The notes beneath the pieces are model-generated. The model was not told where the DNA came from. It searched no databases and was given only the letters and a program-made list of their open reading frames with translations. Made by a program: the position numbers and the translations under genes. A stretch of DNA of 64,000 bases from Trichococcus sp. (GTDB lineage: Bacteria > Bacillota > Bacilli > Lactobacillales > Aerococcaceae), in the NCBI GenBank assembly GCA_030153215.1, contig JASKKA010000007.1, forward strand, positions 1-64,000, given 5' to 3'. This document shows, piece after piece, positions 30,365 through 40,443 of this stretch (position 1 is its first letter; the number at the start of each line of letters is the position of its first letter).

Positions 30365-30892
30365 TTATTTCAGCTTATGGTTATGGTAGCGGACGATCTT
30401 TGCCGGTATGCCGACTGCCGTCACATCAGGCGGAATTTCGCTGACGACGACTGCGGAAGCCCCGATTTTGGCATTGTCGCCGATTTTGATCGGACCAAGC
30501 ACCTGCACATGGGCGGACAACAGCACGTTGTTCCCGATGGTCGGATGGCGCTTGCCGGTGTCTTTCCCGGTGCCGCCCAGTGTCACGCCATGGTAGATCA
30601 TGACATCATCACCGACTTCGGCTGTCTCCCCGATGACGATCCCCATACCGTGGTCGATGAACAGGCGCCGGCCGATCGTTGCGCCCGGATGGATCTCGAT
30701 GCCGGTCAAGAAACGCCCGAGATGCGAGATAACCCGGCTGAAGGTATACCAATTACGCTTATAAAAAAAATGAGCGATATCATATACAACGATGGCATGT
30801 AGCCCCGGGTACGTCAGAATGATTTCCAACGTACTCCTTGCGGCCGGATCATGATCTTTTATGGTTTGAATCGTTTCGCGTATTCTATTCAA
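30365..30892 (-). CDS. cysE: Serine O-acetyltransferase
   Basis: [63 protein letters not shown] hexapeptide repeats. Confidence 0.94.
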   Translation of the reverse strand: MNRIRETIQTIKDHDPAARSTLEIILTYPGLHAIVVYDIAHFFYKRNWYTFSRVISHLGRFLTGIEIHPGATIGRRLFIDHGMGIVIGETAEVGDDVMIYHGVTLGGTGKDTGKRHPTIGNNVLLSAHVQVLGPIKIGDNAKIGASAVVVSEIPPDVTAVGIPAKIVRYHNHKLK

Positions 30893-30969
30893 GTCATCTC
30901 ATGCTCCTTTTTGGATTATCCATCCATTATATAGAATCAGCTCATTTTTGCTATCCTTTTTTCTCTGTT

Positions 30970-32439
30970 TTACATTTTTTCCAATACGCTGTTCAGGTGA
31001 GCCAAGCTCTTTTCTCTGCCCAGCACTTCGATGGTCTTGCCGATTTCAGGTCCGTGCATTTGGCCGCTTACGGCGACGCGGATGGCCATGAACAGGTTCT
31101 TGCCTTTGATTTTGGTTTCTTTTTGGACTGCCTTGATGGCGCCCAGGATTTCAGCTTCTGCGAACGGCTCAATGGCAACCAATTGCTCTTTGAAAGCGGC
31201 AAGCACAATCGGCGCCGTTTCGGCAGCCAGGATTTCCTGCGCTTCTGCATCCAAGTTGAGTTCATCCGCGAAGAACAGTTCGGAAAGGGCGACGATTTCA
31301 GCGGCATAGCTCATTTGCTCGTGGTAAAGGCCGATCAATTTTTTCGCGTAAGCTTTGTCGTCCTCGCTAGGATTTTCCGGCAATTTGCCGGCAGCAACCA
31401 AGTGGGGTGCGGCTAATGCCACAATTGTGTCCAAATCGGCGCTCTTCATGTATTGGTTGTTGATCCATTCCAGTTTCTTCTGGTCGAAGGCGGCAGGTGA
31501 TTTGCTCAAACGTTCCGGATCGAACATCTTGATCAGCTCGTCTTTCGAGAAGATTTCGTCTTCTCCTACCGGTGACCAACCCAACAGCGTGATGAAGTTG
31601 AACATTGCTTCCGGCAAGTAGCCCAAGTCTTTGTATTGTTCGATGAACTGTAGGATCGTTTCATCGCGTTTGCTCAGTTTTTTGCCGGTTTCGCTGTTGA
31701 TGATCAGAGTCATGTGGCCGAAAACAGGCGTCTTCCACTCGAAGGCTTCATAGATCATCATTTGTTTCGGTGTATTGGCGATATGATCATCCCCGCGCAG
31801 GACGTGAGTGATGCCCATCATGTGGTCATCCACGGCAACCGCGAAGTTGTAGGTAGGGAAGCCATCGCGTTTGCGGATGATGTAATCTCCGCCGACGCTG
31901 CTGGCTTCGAACGTGATCGGTCCTTTAACGATGTCGTCAAATGTATAGGTATTTTCGATCGGCACACGGAAACGGATGACCGGCGTGATGCCTTGCGCTT
32001 CTTTTTCAGCTTGCTGGGAAGCCGTCAAGTGCGCGCATTTCCCTGCATAATGCGGCATTTCGCCGCGGGCACGTTGATGTTCGCGTTCCGTCTCCAGTTC
32101 TTCCTCGGTGCAGTAGCATTTATAGGCTTGGTTCGCAAGCAACAACTGGTCGATCAAAGGATCGTAGATAGGCTGTCTTTCGGATTGACGGTATGGGCCG
32201 ACTTTGCCCGGTTTGTCCGGACCTTCATCCCAGTCCATCCCTAACCATTTCAGGTTTTCCAGTTGGCTCGTTTCGCCATGTTCAAGGTTGCGTTTTTGGT
32301 CCGTGTCTTCGATACGGATGATGAACTCGCCATCGTTATGGCGGGCAAACAGATAGTTGAACAATGCGGTACGGGCGTTTCCGATATGCAGGTTACCGGT
32401 TGGGCTTGGTGCATAACGTACGCGGATTTTCTTTGTCAT
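30970..32439 (-). CDS. gltX: Glutamate--tRNA ligase
   Basis: [48 protein letters not shown] and [22 protein letters not shown]. Confidence 0.96.
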   Translation of the reverse strand: MTKKIRVRYAPSPTGNLHIGNARTALFNYLFARHNDGEFIIRIEDTDQKRNLEHGETSQLENLKWLGMDWDEGPDKPGKVGPYRQSERQPIYDPLIDQLLLANQAYKCYCTEEELETEREHQRARGEMPHYAGKCAHLTASQQAEKEAQGITPVIRFRVPIENTYTFDDIVKGPITFEASSVGGDYIIRKRDGFPTYNFAVAVDDHMMGITHVLRGDDHIANTPKQMMIYEAFEWKTPVFGHMTLIINSETGKKLSKRDETILQFIEQYKDLGYLPEAMFNFITLLGWSPVGEDEIFSKDELIKMFDPERLSKSPAAFDQKKLEWINNQYMKSADLDTIVALAAPHLVAAGKLPENPSEDDKAYAKKLIGLYHEQMSYAAEIVALSELFFADELNLDAEAQEILAAETAPIVLAAFKEQLVAIEPFAEAEILGAIKAVQKETKIKGKNLFMAIRVAVSGQMHGPEIGKTIEVLGREKSLAHLNSVLEKM

Positions 32440-32487
32440 ATGAAGTATCCCCTTTTCTGTGAAGCTGGTTATTTCGTGCTGGATTTC

Positions 32488-33612
32488 TTATTTGATGCCT
32501 TTTTGTGAATGCGCAGGCTTCGCGAAAATCATGCGGCCTGCTGCTGTCTGCAAGGCGCTCGTGACGACGACTTCGATCGTCTCGTTCATGTAATGCTGTC
32601 CCTCTTCAACGACGATCATCGTGCCGTCGTCCAGGTAAGCCACCCCTTGATTGCGTTCCGTTCCGACTTTTATGACCGTGACGACCATGTATTCACCGGG
32701 TATGACGACCGGTTTCACGGCGTTGGCCAAGGCATTGATGTTCAATACCGGTACATTCTGGAACTCGCAGACTTTGTTCAGGTTATAGTCGTTCGTGACG
32801 ACGATGCCGTCGATCAGTTTCGCCAAACGGATCAGCTTGCTGTCGACTTCGGGAATCTCTTCGAATTCGCCGTCGTAGCTTTCAACGACGATGTCTTCTT
32901 CTTTTTGGAGTTTGTTCAGGATGTCCAATCCCCGTCTGCCTCTGACGCGCTTCAGGCTGTCCGAGGAATCGGCGATGTACTGCAGCTCGCGCAACACGAA
33001 GTTGGGAATGACGATGACGCCTTCCATGAAACCGGTCTTGGCGATATCGTAGACGCGGCCGTCGATGATGACGCTCGTATCCAAAATTTTGTATTTGCGG
33101 AAAGTATCGTCCGCTTTACGATCAAGCATCTGCGGTTCTTCCTGCTTTTTCGGTTTCGCTGCGAACAGTTTCCGGAATTCTTCAGTGCGGGTAGTCCCCA
33201 CGCGGAAACCCAAGTAAGCCAAAATCAAGGACAGGATTGCCGGCAACACATCGTTGATGACCGGAATCCTCAGTGATGTCAACGGGATGCCGATCAGCCA
33301 AGCCAACACAAGCCCGATGATCGTTCCGATTGAACCGAACAGCATGAAGCTGACCGATAAGGTGCTGAAGTAGTTCTCAATTTTCTGGATGACATCCAAA
33401 ATGAATTTCATCAACAGAAAGGATAATAATAAAAATATAAGTGCTCCAATTCCAATATTAACAAAAACATTGTTGAAAAGATTATTCTGTATGCCCGCTA
33501 ATCCCCACAGGTAAGGCATCGCTGTAACACCAGCGCTTCCGCCCACCAAGAGGAAAACGGCCGTTATGATTTTCCGTTTCAAAGGCTTCCCTCTCTTTCC
33601 ATTTGTCATCAA
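32488..33612 (-). CDS. PIN/TRAM domain membrane protein (YacL-like)
   Basis: Four N-terminal TM segments; [64 protein letters not shown]-terminal TRAM-like region. Confidence 0.9.
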   Translation of the reverse strand: MMTNGKRGKPLKRKIITAVFLLVGGSAGVTAMPYLWGLAGIQNNLFNNVFVNIGIGALIFLLLSFLLMKFILDVIQKIENYFSTLSVSFMLFGSIGTIIGLVLAWLIGIPLTSLRIPVINDVLPAILSLILAYLGFRVGTTRTEEFRKLFAAKPKKQEEPQMLDRKADDTFRKYKILDTSVIIDGRVYDIAKTGFMEGVIVIPNFVLRELQYIADSSDSLKRVRGRRGLDILNKLQKEEDIVVESYDGEFEEIPEVDSKLIRLAKLIDGIVVTNDYNLNKVCEFQNVPVLNINALANAVKPVVIPGEYMVVTVIKVGTERNQGVAYLDDGTMIVVEEGQHYMNETIEVVVTSALQTAAGRMIFAKPAHSQKGIK

Positions 33613-34991
33613 TTTTTATTCGGAAATACTTTGCGCAGCGTTTCTTGCAGTGTCGCGACAGGAATGATCTGGATGCCTTCCGGATGCTTCCAGCCGGACA
33701 GGTTGTTCTTCGGCAAATAAACTTTCGTGAAGCCCAATTTTTGGGCTTCGTTGACGCGCTGTTCAATCCGGCTCACCCTGCGGATTTCACCGGTCAGGCC
33801 GATTTCGCCGATGAAACACTCGGTCGCGGAAGTCTCGCTGTCCCAATAGCTGGAAGCGATGCTGACAGCCACCGCCAAGTCGATGGCCGGCTCATCCAGC
33901 TTCACGCCGCCTGTCGATTTGAAATAGGCATCCTGGTTCTGCAGCAGCAAGCCCGCGCGTTTTTCCAGCACGGCCATGATCAGCGAAACCCGGTTGTAAT
34001 CCAATCCGCTCGCGGTCCGGCGGGCATTCCCGAAGACTGTCGGCGTAATCAGGCACTGGATCTCAGCCAGAATCGGGCGCGTACCCTCGAGCGAGGCAAC
34101 GACTGCCGATCCGGACGCTCCGGCAAGCCGCTCCTCCAGGAATAGTTCGGATGGGTTGCGCACTTCGCGCAGGCCGCCTTCGATCATCTCGAAGACCCCG
34201 ATTTCGTCGGTTGATCCGAACCGGTTTTTGACGGCACGCAGGATCCGGAAGGCATGATGGCGATCGCCTTCAAAATACAGCACCGTATCCACCATATGCT
34301 CCAGCATCCGCGGTCCGGCGATGGCGCCCTCCTTCGTCACGTGGCCGACGATGAAGATGGCGATATCGTTGCTCTTCGCGATCCGCATGAATTCGGCGGT
34401 GCACTCGCGCACTTGCGAGACGCTGCCGGCCGTGCTCGTGTTGTCCGGATGGATCATCGTCTGGATCGAGTCGACGATGACGAATTCGGGCTTGATCCGC
34501 TCAATCGTATTGCGTATCGCCTCGATATCCGTTTCCGGGTAGATATAGAAATCGGTGCCCTTGACCCCGAGCCGTTCCGCCCGCAATTTGATCTGACTCG
34601 CGCTTTCCTCTCCGGAGATGTAAAGGACACGGTGTCCGCCTTGGTTGATCTGCGCCGAAACTTGCAGCAATAATGTGGACTTACCGATTCCCGGGTCGCC
34701 TCCGATCAGAATCAGCGAACCTGGTACGATCCCTCCGCCCAGCACATGGTTGACTTCTTCCATCTGCGTCTTGACGCGCGGCAGATTCTCGGTCTTGATG
34801 TCCTGGATGGCGATTGCTTCAGGAACGTTTCCGCTGAAATTGGAACGTTGCTGTTGCTTGACTGCTTTCGTCGCTTCCCGTTCTTCCTCCATTTGGTTCC
34901 AAGTGTTGCAGTTCGGGCAACGTCCCAGCCATTTCGGCGACTCGTATCCGCAAGCCTGACAAACGTATTTCACTGCCGTTTTCTTTGCCAA
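33609..34991 (-). CDS. radA: DNA repair protein RadA
   Basis: Zinc finger [21 protein letters not shown]; Walker [30 protein letters not shown]. Confidence 0.96.
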   Translation of the reverse strand: MAKKTAVKYVCQACGYESPKWLGRCPNCNTWNQMEEEREATKAVKQQQRSNFSGNVPEAIAIQDIKTENLPRVKTQMEEVNHVLGGGIVPGSLILIGGDPGIGKSTLLLQVSAQINQGGHRVLYISGEESASQIKLRAERLGVKGTDFYIYPETDIEAIRNTIERIKPEFVIVDSIQTMIHPDNTSTAGSVSQVRECTAEFMRIAKSNDIAIFIVGHVTKEGAIAGPRMLEHMVDTVLYFEGDRHHAFRILRAVKNRFGSTDEIGVFEMIEGGLREVRNPSELFLEERLAGASGSAVVASLEGTRPILAEIQCLITPTVFGNARRTASGLDYNRVSLIMAVLEKRAGLLLQNQDAYFKSTGGVKLDEPAIDLAVAVSIASSYWDSETSATECFIGEIGLTGEIRRVSRIEQRVNEAQKLGFTKVYLPKNNLSGWKHPEGIQIIPVATLQETLRKVFPNKN

Positions 34992-35094
34992 ATGAATCTC
35001 TCCTTCAAGTATGAATCAACTTATCTTATTTTATCACAAAAAGCCTACTCTACGTATAACAATCCGCAAATACCCACGGATTCGGCTTTTCTTT

Positions 35095-35640
35095 TTAAGC
35101 CTGTCCTGACGATCCGAAACCGCCTGTGCGTTCCGATCCTTCCGCTTCATCCTGATCGGCTTTCAAAAACTGCAGGAAGATGCCCTGGCCGATGCGGTCG
35201 CCCTTGCGGATGACTTTGTCGCGTAACCCGAAATTCAGAAACTGGAAGTAGATGTGGCCTTCATTCCCCTCATTATTGTAGTAATCGGCATCAACTATGC
35301 CCACGCCGTTCGGCAGCACGATGAAATTCTTCAGCGGATTGCTGGAACGATTCGTCAATTGTAGGTATTCATCTTCCTGCATGTAGGCTTTGATTCCGGT
35401 AGGCACCAAAAGCGGCCGCAAAAGCTGCTCTTTCTTTTCGATCGCCTCATCGTTGTCGCTCCCGAACAGTTCCCCAAGCTGCAACCCCGCGCTTTTCACG
35501 ACCGTTTTCCAGATAGCCGGCAGCACGATTTCTTCAGCTGCTTCAAAATCATATCCCGCTGCATGTCTCGTTGCACGCTTAGGCAATCGGATGTTTTTGT
35601 CGGCATAACTGCTGATGACTTCAAACCCTCTTTTGTTCAT
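35095..35640 (-). CDS. dut: dUTP diphosphatase
   Basis: LPKRATRHAAGYDFEAAEEIVLP...LQLTNRSSNPLKNFIVLPNGVGIVDADYYNNEGNEGHIYFQFLNFG...RTGGFGSSG. Confidence 0.92.
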   Translation of the reverse strand: MNKRGFEVISSYADKNIRLPKRATRHAAGYDFEAAEEIVLPAIWKTVVKSAGLQLGELFGSDNDEAIEKKEQLLRPLLVPTGIKAYMQEDEYLQLTNRSSNPLKNFIVLPNGVGIVDADYYNNEGNEGHIYFQFLNFGLRDKVIRKGDRIGQGIFLQFLKADQDEAEGSERTGGFGSSGQA

Positions 35641-35987
35641 GGATCAAAACTCCCTTTTCTCTCGAATATGACTGCATCGATCTTTGATGCATCAAAGAAC
35701 CATTTTACCAAAACAACGGCGCTTTTTCACGGTTTAGTTGTGCTCTTGCCTGTTGTTAAGGTTGCCGGAGCGAGCGCTATGCAAACTATAGCAAGGAATT
35801 GAGACTTTTTTATGACCAATTCCTGAGATTTTTCTAAAGCCTTTCCGCACCAGGAAAGCGCCTTCGGCAAAGTGCACAAAACGATGGCGGTTTTTTTGGG
35901 CAGTTTCCCGTGGTCGTGGAATCCGCTTTCAAATAGAATAAGGACATAAAGAAAAGCCCAAAAAACCAAAAAGGCAGGTACAAATAA

Positions 35988-37097
35988 ATGGTAGAGATCC
36001 AATTGAACAGCATCCACAAAAAATATGACAATGCCGCTAATTATTCGGTTACAGATTTCAACTTGCACATCCAAGATCGCGAATTCATCGTCTTTGTCGG
36101 TCCTTCCGGCTGCGGAAAGTCGACAACGCTCCGTATGATCGCCGGTCTGGAAGACATTTCCGAAGGCGAATTGATCATCGGTGACACAGTGATGAACGAC
36201 GTGGCGCCAAAAGACCGCGACATCGCAATGGTGTTCCAGAACTACGCGCTCTATCCGCACATGACTGTATTCGACAACATGGCTTTCGGTCTGAAGTTGA
36301 GAAAGTACGCAAAAGATGAAATCAAGAAACGCGTTGATAACGCAGCCGACATCTTGGGCTTGACGGAATACTTGGATCGCAAACCGGCAGCATTATCCGG
36401 TGGACAAAGACAACGTGTCGCTTTGGGTCGCGCAATCGTGCGTGATGCAAAAGTCTTCCTGATGGATGAGCCGTTATCCAACTTGGATGCAAAATTGCGT
36501 GTGGCCATGCGTGCCGAAATCGCAAAATTGCACCGTCGCTTGAACACAACTACAATCTACGTAACCCATGACCAAACTGAAGCGATGACAATGGCAGATC
36601 GCATCGTCATCATGAAGGACGGTTTTGTGCAACAGATCGGCAGCCCGAAAGAAGTCTATGATACGCCAGTGAACGTATTCGTAGCCGGATTCATCGGTTC
36701 GCCTGCCATGAACTTCTTCAACGTCACTTTGCAAGATGGCGTCATCACGAACGGCGAAGGTCTGAAATTGACATTGCCTGCCGGAAAACGCAAAGTCCTG
36801 GAAGAAAAAGGCTACAACGGCAAAGAATTGATCTTCGGCATCCGTCCGGAAGATATCCAAAGTGAGCAGATCGTTCTTGATACCAACCCGACTTGGGGCG
36901 TCAAAGCAGAAGTGGTCGTATCCGAATTATTGGGTGCTGAAACCATGCTTTACAGCAAAGTCGGCGGAACAGAATTCATTTCCCGTGTGGACGCGCGCGA
37001 TTTCCATTCGCCAGGCGAAGTCATTGATTTGGCCTTCAACATGAGCAAGTCCCACTTCTTCGACAAGCAATCTCAAGATGTGATCGCCATCCCTTAA
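35988..37097 (+). CDS. msmK: Sugar ABC transporter ATP-binding protein (MsmK/UgpC family)
   Basis: [34 protein letters not shown]...[47 protein letters not shown] region. Confidence 0.93.
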   Translation: MVEIQLNSIHKKYDNAANYSVTDFNLHIQDREFIVFVGPSGCGKSTTLRMIAGLEDISEGELIIGDTVMNDVAPKDRDIAMVFQNYALYPHMTVFDNMAFGLKLRKYAKDEIKKRVDNAADILGLTEYLDRKPAALSGGQRQRVALGRAIVRDAKVFLMDEPLSNLDAKLRVAMRAEIAKLHRRLNTTTIYVTHDQTEAMTMADRIVIMKDGFVQQIGSPKEVYDTPVNVFVAGFIGSPAMNFFNVTLQDGVITNGEGLKLTLPAGKRKVLEEKGYNGKELIFGIRPEDIQSEQIVLDTNPTWGVKAEVVVSELLGAETMLYSKVGGTEFISRVDARDFHSPGEVIDLAFNMSKSHFFDKQSQDVIAIP

Positions 37098-37317
37098 CCA
37101 GAGGATGGAGGCATCACCTTAATTACGCTTTCCAGTTCTAACCTACCCTCCCCCCAGAAAAAGGCGAGCCGCTAACGGTTCGCCTTTTTCTAATGGTTGT
37201 GTTTGTTTGGGTGATCTCGACATTCCGGAACGCTGTCCTGGGCTGATGCCCGACGCAAGGGCAATCCGTCAGGTTTGTTGGGATTTTCGGTAATCGTTTT
37301 GTGGACACATGATAATG

Positions 37318-37348
37318 AGGAGGCTGGGACAACATCCCAGCCTCCTCA
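37318..37348. terminator. Bidirectional terminator between msmK and alpha-amylase
   Basis: GAGGAGGCTGGGA-caaca-TCCCAGCCTCCTC. Confidence 0.7.
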
Positions 37349-37404
37349 TTGTATAACTATTGTTGTTTCTTCAGCAGTTTTTTACCACACGCGTTCGGTA
37401 AAAG

Positions 37405-38904
37405 TTATTCTTCAACCGCATCCGCGTCAAAGGCTTGCTCTGGGGAGATCGCGTCCTTGACCCAGACCGAAATCGAACCGGCATTGACCGGGAAGCGGCC
37501 GTTGCCGTCTTCGCCGATTTCGACCTTGTCTTCACGGTTGCCTGTATAGTCCGCAAAAATCTGGCCGGCGTACTGTTCGCCGACATACATGTCCTTGAAG
37601 CCTTCTTCACTGTTGGAAATGACCGTCGCCAAACCGTAAGGATGCTCCTCATTGCCCAGACGTGTCCAGCCGACGCAGTTGCCGTGGTCGAAGTAGTCGC
37701 GCTGTTCGCCGTAGGCATGGTTGGCGCGCAGATAAAGCAGTTTGTCCAGGAAAGTCTGCTGGCCGTCGACCGGATGCGGGCCTTTGATGCCGTAATAATC
37801 GCCGTAGAACAGGCACGGGAAGCCTTGTTCGCGCAACAGGATGACGCCGTACGCCAACGGGGTGAACCACGGCTCGACGTAAGACTGCAGCGCTTGGGCC
37901 GGTTGCGAATCATGGTTGTCGACGAAAGTGACCGCATGGGTCGGATTCTTGGCGACCAGCGTCTGATTGAAAAGATTGCGCAGATCGTAATCCTTGCCTT
38001 GCTGGGAAGCAAGGTGGAAATTCTGATGCAACGCCACGTCGAAAAGATCGAAGGTGAAATCCGTTGCTTCCAGATATTCTTTGATCGCGCCATATTTGTA
38101 CTTCCAATATTCGCCGACCACATAAAAATCATCGCCGTGCTGCGCGCGGATCGTCTCCACGAAATCCTGCACGAACTGGTCGTTGATGTGTTTGACGGCA
38201 TCCAAGCGGAATCCGTCGACACCCGTCTCCTTAATGTACCAATCTGCCCATTTCTTGATTTCCTCAACGACTTCAGGATGGCTGTAGTCGATATCCGCAT
38301 ACATCAGGTAATCGTAATTGCCGTATTCGCTGTCGACGCTCTCGTTTTCCGCCCAACCTTTGTCGAGGCCTTTGATCATGTAGATGGCTTCTTTGCCGGA
38401 TTCGTTATTGAAGTCCGTCCCGGTGAAATGTTCCCAGGACCATTTGAAGTCGGAATATTTGTCACCGCGGCCGGGGAAAGTGAATTTCGTCCAGCCTTCG
38501 ATTTCGTAGGAGCTTGATTGTTTCTCTTGCCGGTTGTCCGGATCGACTTCATAAGCAAGGAAGCGTTCGGTCTCGTCCGCGCCGGCTTTGTGGTTCAAGA
38601 CGACATCGGCATAAACGGAAATGCCTTCCGCGTGCAGCGCTTCGATCGCGGCCAAATACTCTGCTTTGGTGCCGTATTTGGTGCGGACGGCTCCTTTTTG
38701 GTCGAATTCGCCCAGATCATAGAGATCGTAGACGCCGTAGCCGACATCATTCGTTCCGGTGCCTTTATAAGCCGGAGGAGTCCAGACAGCCGTGATGCCC
38801 AATTCCTTCAGATGCTTTGCATCCTCCTTGAGGCGATTCCATAATTGACCATCATCGTCCAAATACCATTCAAAATATTGCATCATCAATCCATTTCCTG
38901 CCAT
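37405..38904 (-). CDS. Alpha-amylase (GH13, cytoplasmic type)
   Basis: MAGNGLMMQYFEWYLDDDGQLWNRLKEDAKHLKELGITAVWTPPAYKG...VDGFRLDAVKHI...VTFVDNHDSQPAQALQSYVEPWFTPLAYGVILLREQGFPCLFYGDYYGI. Confidence 0.94.
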   Translation of the reverse strand: MAGNGLMMQYFEWYLDDDGQLWNRLKEDAKHLKELGITAVWTPPAYKGTGTNDVGYGVYDLYDLGEFDQKGAVRTKYGTKAEYLAAIEALHAEGISVYADVVLNHKAGADETERFLAYEVDPDNRQEKQSSSYEIEGWTKFTFPGRGDKYSDFKWSWEHFTGTDFNNESGKEAIYMIKGLDKGWAENESVDSEYGNYDYLMYADIDYSHPEVVEEIKKWADWYIKETGVDGFRLDAVKHINDQFVQDFVETIRAQHGDDFYVVGEYWKYKYGAIKEYLEATDFTFDLFDVALHQNFHLASQQGKDYDLRNLFNQTLVAKNPTHAVTFVDNHDSQPAQALQSYVEPWFTPLAYGVILLREQGFPCLFYGDYYGIKGPHPVDGQQTFLDKLLYLRANHAYGEQRDYFDHGNCVGWTRLGNEEHPYGLATVISNSEEGFKDMYVGEQYAGQIFADYTGNREDKVEIGEDGNGRFPVNAGSISVWVKDAISPEQAFDADAVEE

Positions 38905-39183
38905 TTGATCACTGCCTTTCATCCTGTTTCGTTTTTTGTTGTAGTCCATAAAATGCTTTTTGATACCCTTATTATACATATTTACTTTCCGATTGCCTTT
39001 CCGGACGCCTCCGGATCGGCCGTTTTCGTGCTTTTCCTGCTCACGGAGCGAAATGCTTGCATCTTGGGTCGGACGCCGGTATACTCACATTAAGTTAGCT
39101 GATTGCTGATTTCTTTTTTTGGCTATATATCTCGAATTAGGAATATACGAAACAGAATACACAATGAAATGAGGAAACGAACT

Positions 39184-40173
39184 ATGAACACATTAAGAGG
39201 AATTCACCACGTCACCGCCATCACCAGCAGCGCCGAGAAGAACTATGCTTTCTTCACCAACATCCTGGGTATGCGCTTGGTCAAAAAAACCGTAAACCAA
39301 GACGACATCCAGACTTATCACCTTTTCTTTGCTGATGATCGCGGGAGTGCCGGTACGGACATCACCTTCTTCGACTTCCCGGGCATCCCGAAAGCCGTCA
39401 GAGGGACAAATGAAATCTTCAAGACTGGCCTGCGCGTCCCTTCCGATGAAGCCTTGGACTATTGGGTGAAACGCTTCGACAAATACAACGTCACGCATTC
39501 CGGCATCCATGAACAGTTCGGCCGCCGCGTGATCGACTTCCAGGATTTCGATGAGCAACTTTACCAATTGGTTTCGGATGAGGCCGATGCCGGCGTGGCT
39601 CCCGGGATTCCATGGCAAAAAGGGCCTGTTCCGAACGAATACGGCATCCATGGCTTGGGCCCAATTTTCGTCCGCATCGCTGATTTCAATTTCTACAAGC
39701 AAGTATTGGAGACCGTATTGGGCTTCCGCGCCGTCGCTTCCGAGGGTGCTGTCCATCTCTTTGAAGTGGGAGAAGGCGGCAACGGCGGCCGCATGATCGT
39801 GGAGCACAATACTTCGCTGGGCCAAGCCCAGCAAGGCTTCGGCAGCGTCCATCATATGGCCTTCCGCGTCAAGGACCGCAAAGAGTTGGAGGAATGGATC
39901 GAGCATATGGGCTCTTACCGCTTCCCGATTTCCGGTTACGTCGATCGCTTCTATTTCGAATCGCTTTACGCCAATATCGCTCAAGGCATCCTCTTGGAAT
40001 TTGCGACGGACGGCCCCGGCTTCATTGATGATGAAGAGCCTTACGAGACATTGGGTGAACGCTTGGCATTGCCGCCTAAATTCCGTGATTCCCGCGAAGA
40101 GATCGAAGGCTTGGTCCGCCAATTCGATACTGTGCGCAGCACGAAAGTGTTCGAAAAAGAATATTTGGAGTGA
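39184..40173 (+). CDS. Ring-cleaving dioxygenase / glyoxalase family (MhqO-like)
   Basis: MNTLRGIHHVTAITSSAEKNYAFFTNILGMRLVKKTVNQDDIQTYHLFFADDRGSAGTDITFFDFPG; two VOC domains. Confidence 0.9.
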   Translation: MNTLRGIHHVTAITSSAEKNYAFFTNILGMRLVKKTVNQDDIQTYHLFFADDRGSAGTDITFFDFPGIPKAVRGTNEIFKTGLRVPSDEALDYWVKRFDKYNVTHSGIHEQFGRRVIDFQDFDEQLYQLVSDEADAGVAPGIPWQKGPVPNEYGIHGLGPIFVRIADFNFYKQVLETVLGFRAVASEGAVHLFEVGEGGNGGRMIVEHNTSLGQAQQGFGSVHHMAFRVKDRKELEEWIEHMGSYRFPISGYVDRFYFESLYANIAQGILLEFATDGPGFIDDEEPYETLGERLALPPKFRDSREEIEGLVRQFDTVRSTKVFEKEYLE

Positions 40174-40207
40174 CAGAACCATAATCAAATGAATCAAGCA
40201 GAATCAC

Positions 40208-40440
40208 CGTCCTTCTCCGGCGAACGGAGGCTTCGCCGGAGTTCAGGACGCATTCCGATTTGTGTTCTCCGATGAGCACGGCTTCGTCGGAGCTGAGCCC
40301 GATTGTTACCGGTGTGCTCCGGTGAGCGGAGGCTTCGCCGGAGTTGGGGACGGATTACTGGATTACACGCACTGCTCCGATCCACGCACGCAAAATAAGA
40401 GAGGGGACGTCTCGTAATGAGATGGCCCCTCTCTTATTTT
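40208..40440. repeat. Intergenic hairpin-array element, family A copy 3
   Basis: ctccggcgaacggaggcttcgccggag...ctccgatgagcacggcttcgtcggag...ctccggtgagcggaggcttcgccggag, ending in CAAAATAAGAGAGGGGacGTCTC-gtaat-GAGATggCCCCTCTCTTATTTT. Confidence 0.85.
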
Positions 40441-40443
40441 GCT

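Noticed and set aside
30892-30970. T-box or other amino-acid riboswitch ahead of cysE/cysS/gltX
   Set aside because: Intergenic gaps too short and no T-box sequence (TGGNACCGCG-like) found.
37138-37348. Additional family-A repeat copy after msmK
   Set aside because: Contains ordinary terminators (GGCGAGCCGCTAACGGTTCGCC and GAGGAGGCTGGGA...TCCCAGCCTCCTC) but no CTCCG...CGGAG unit array.
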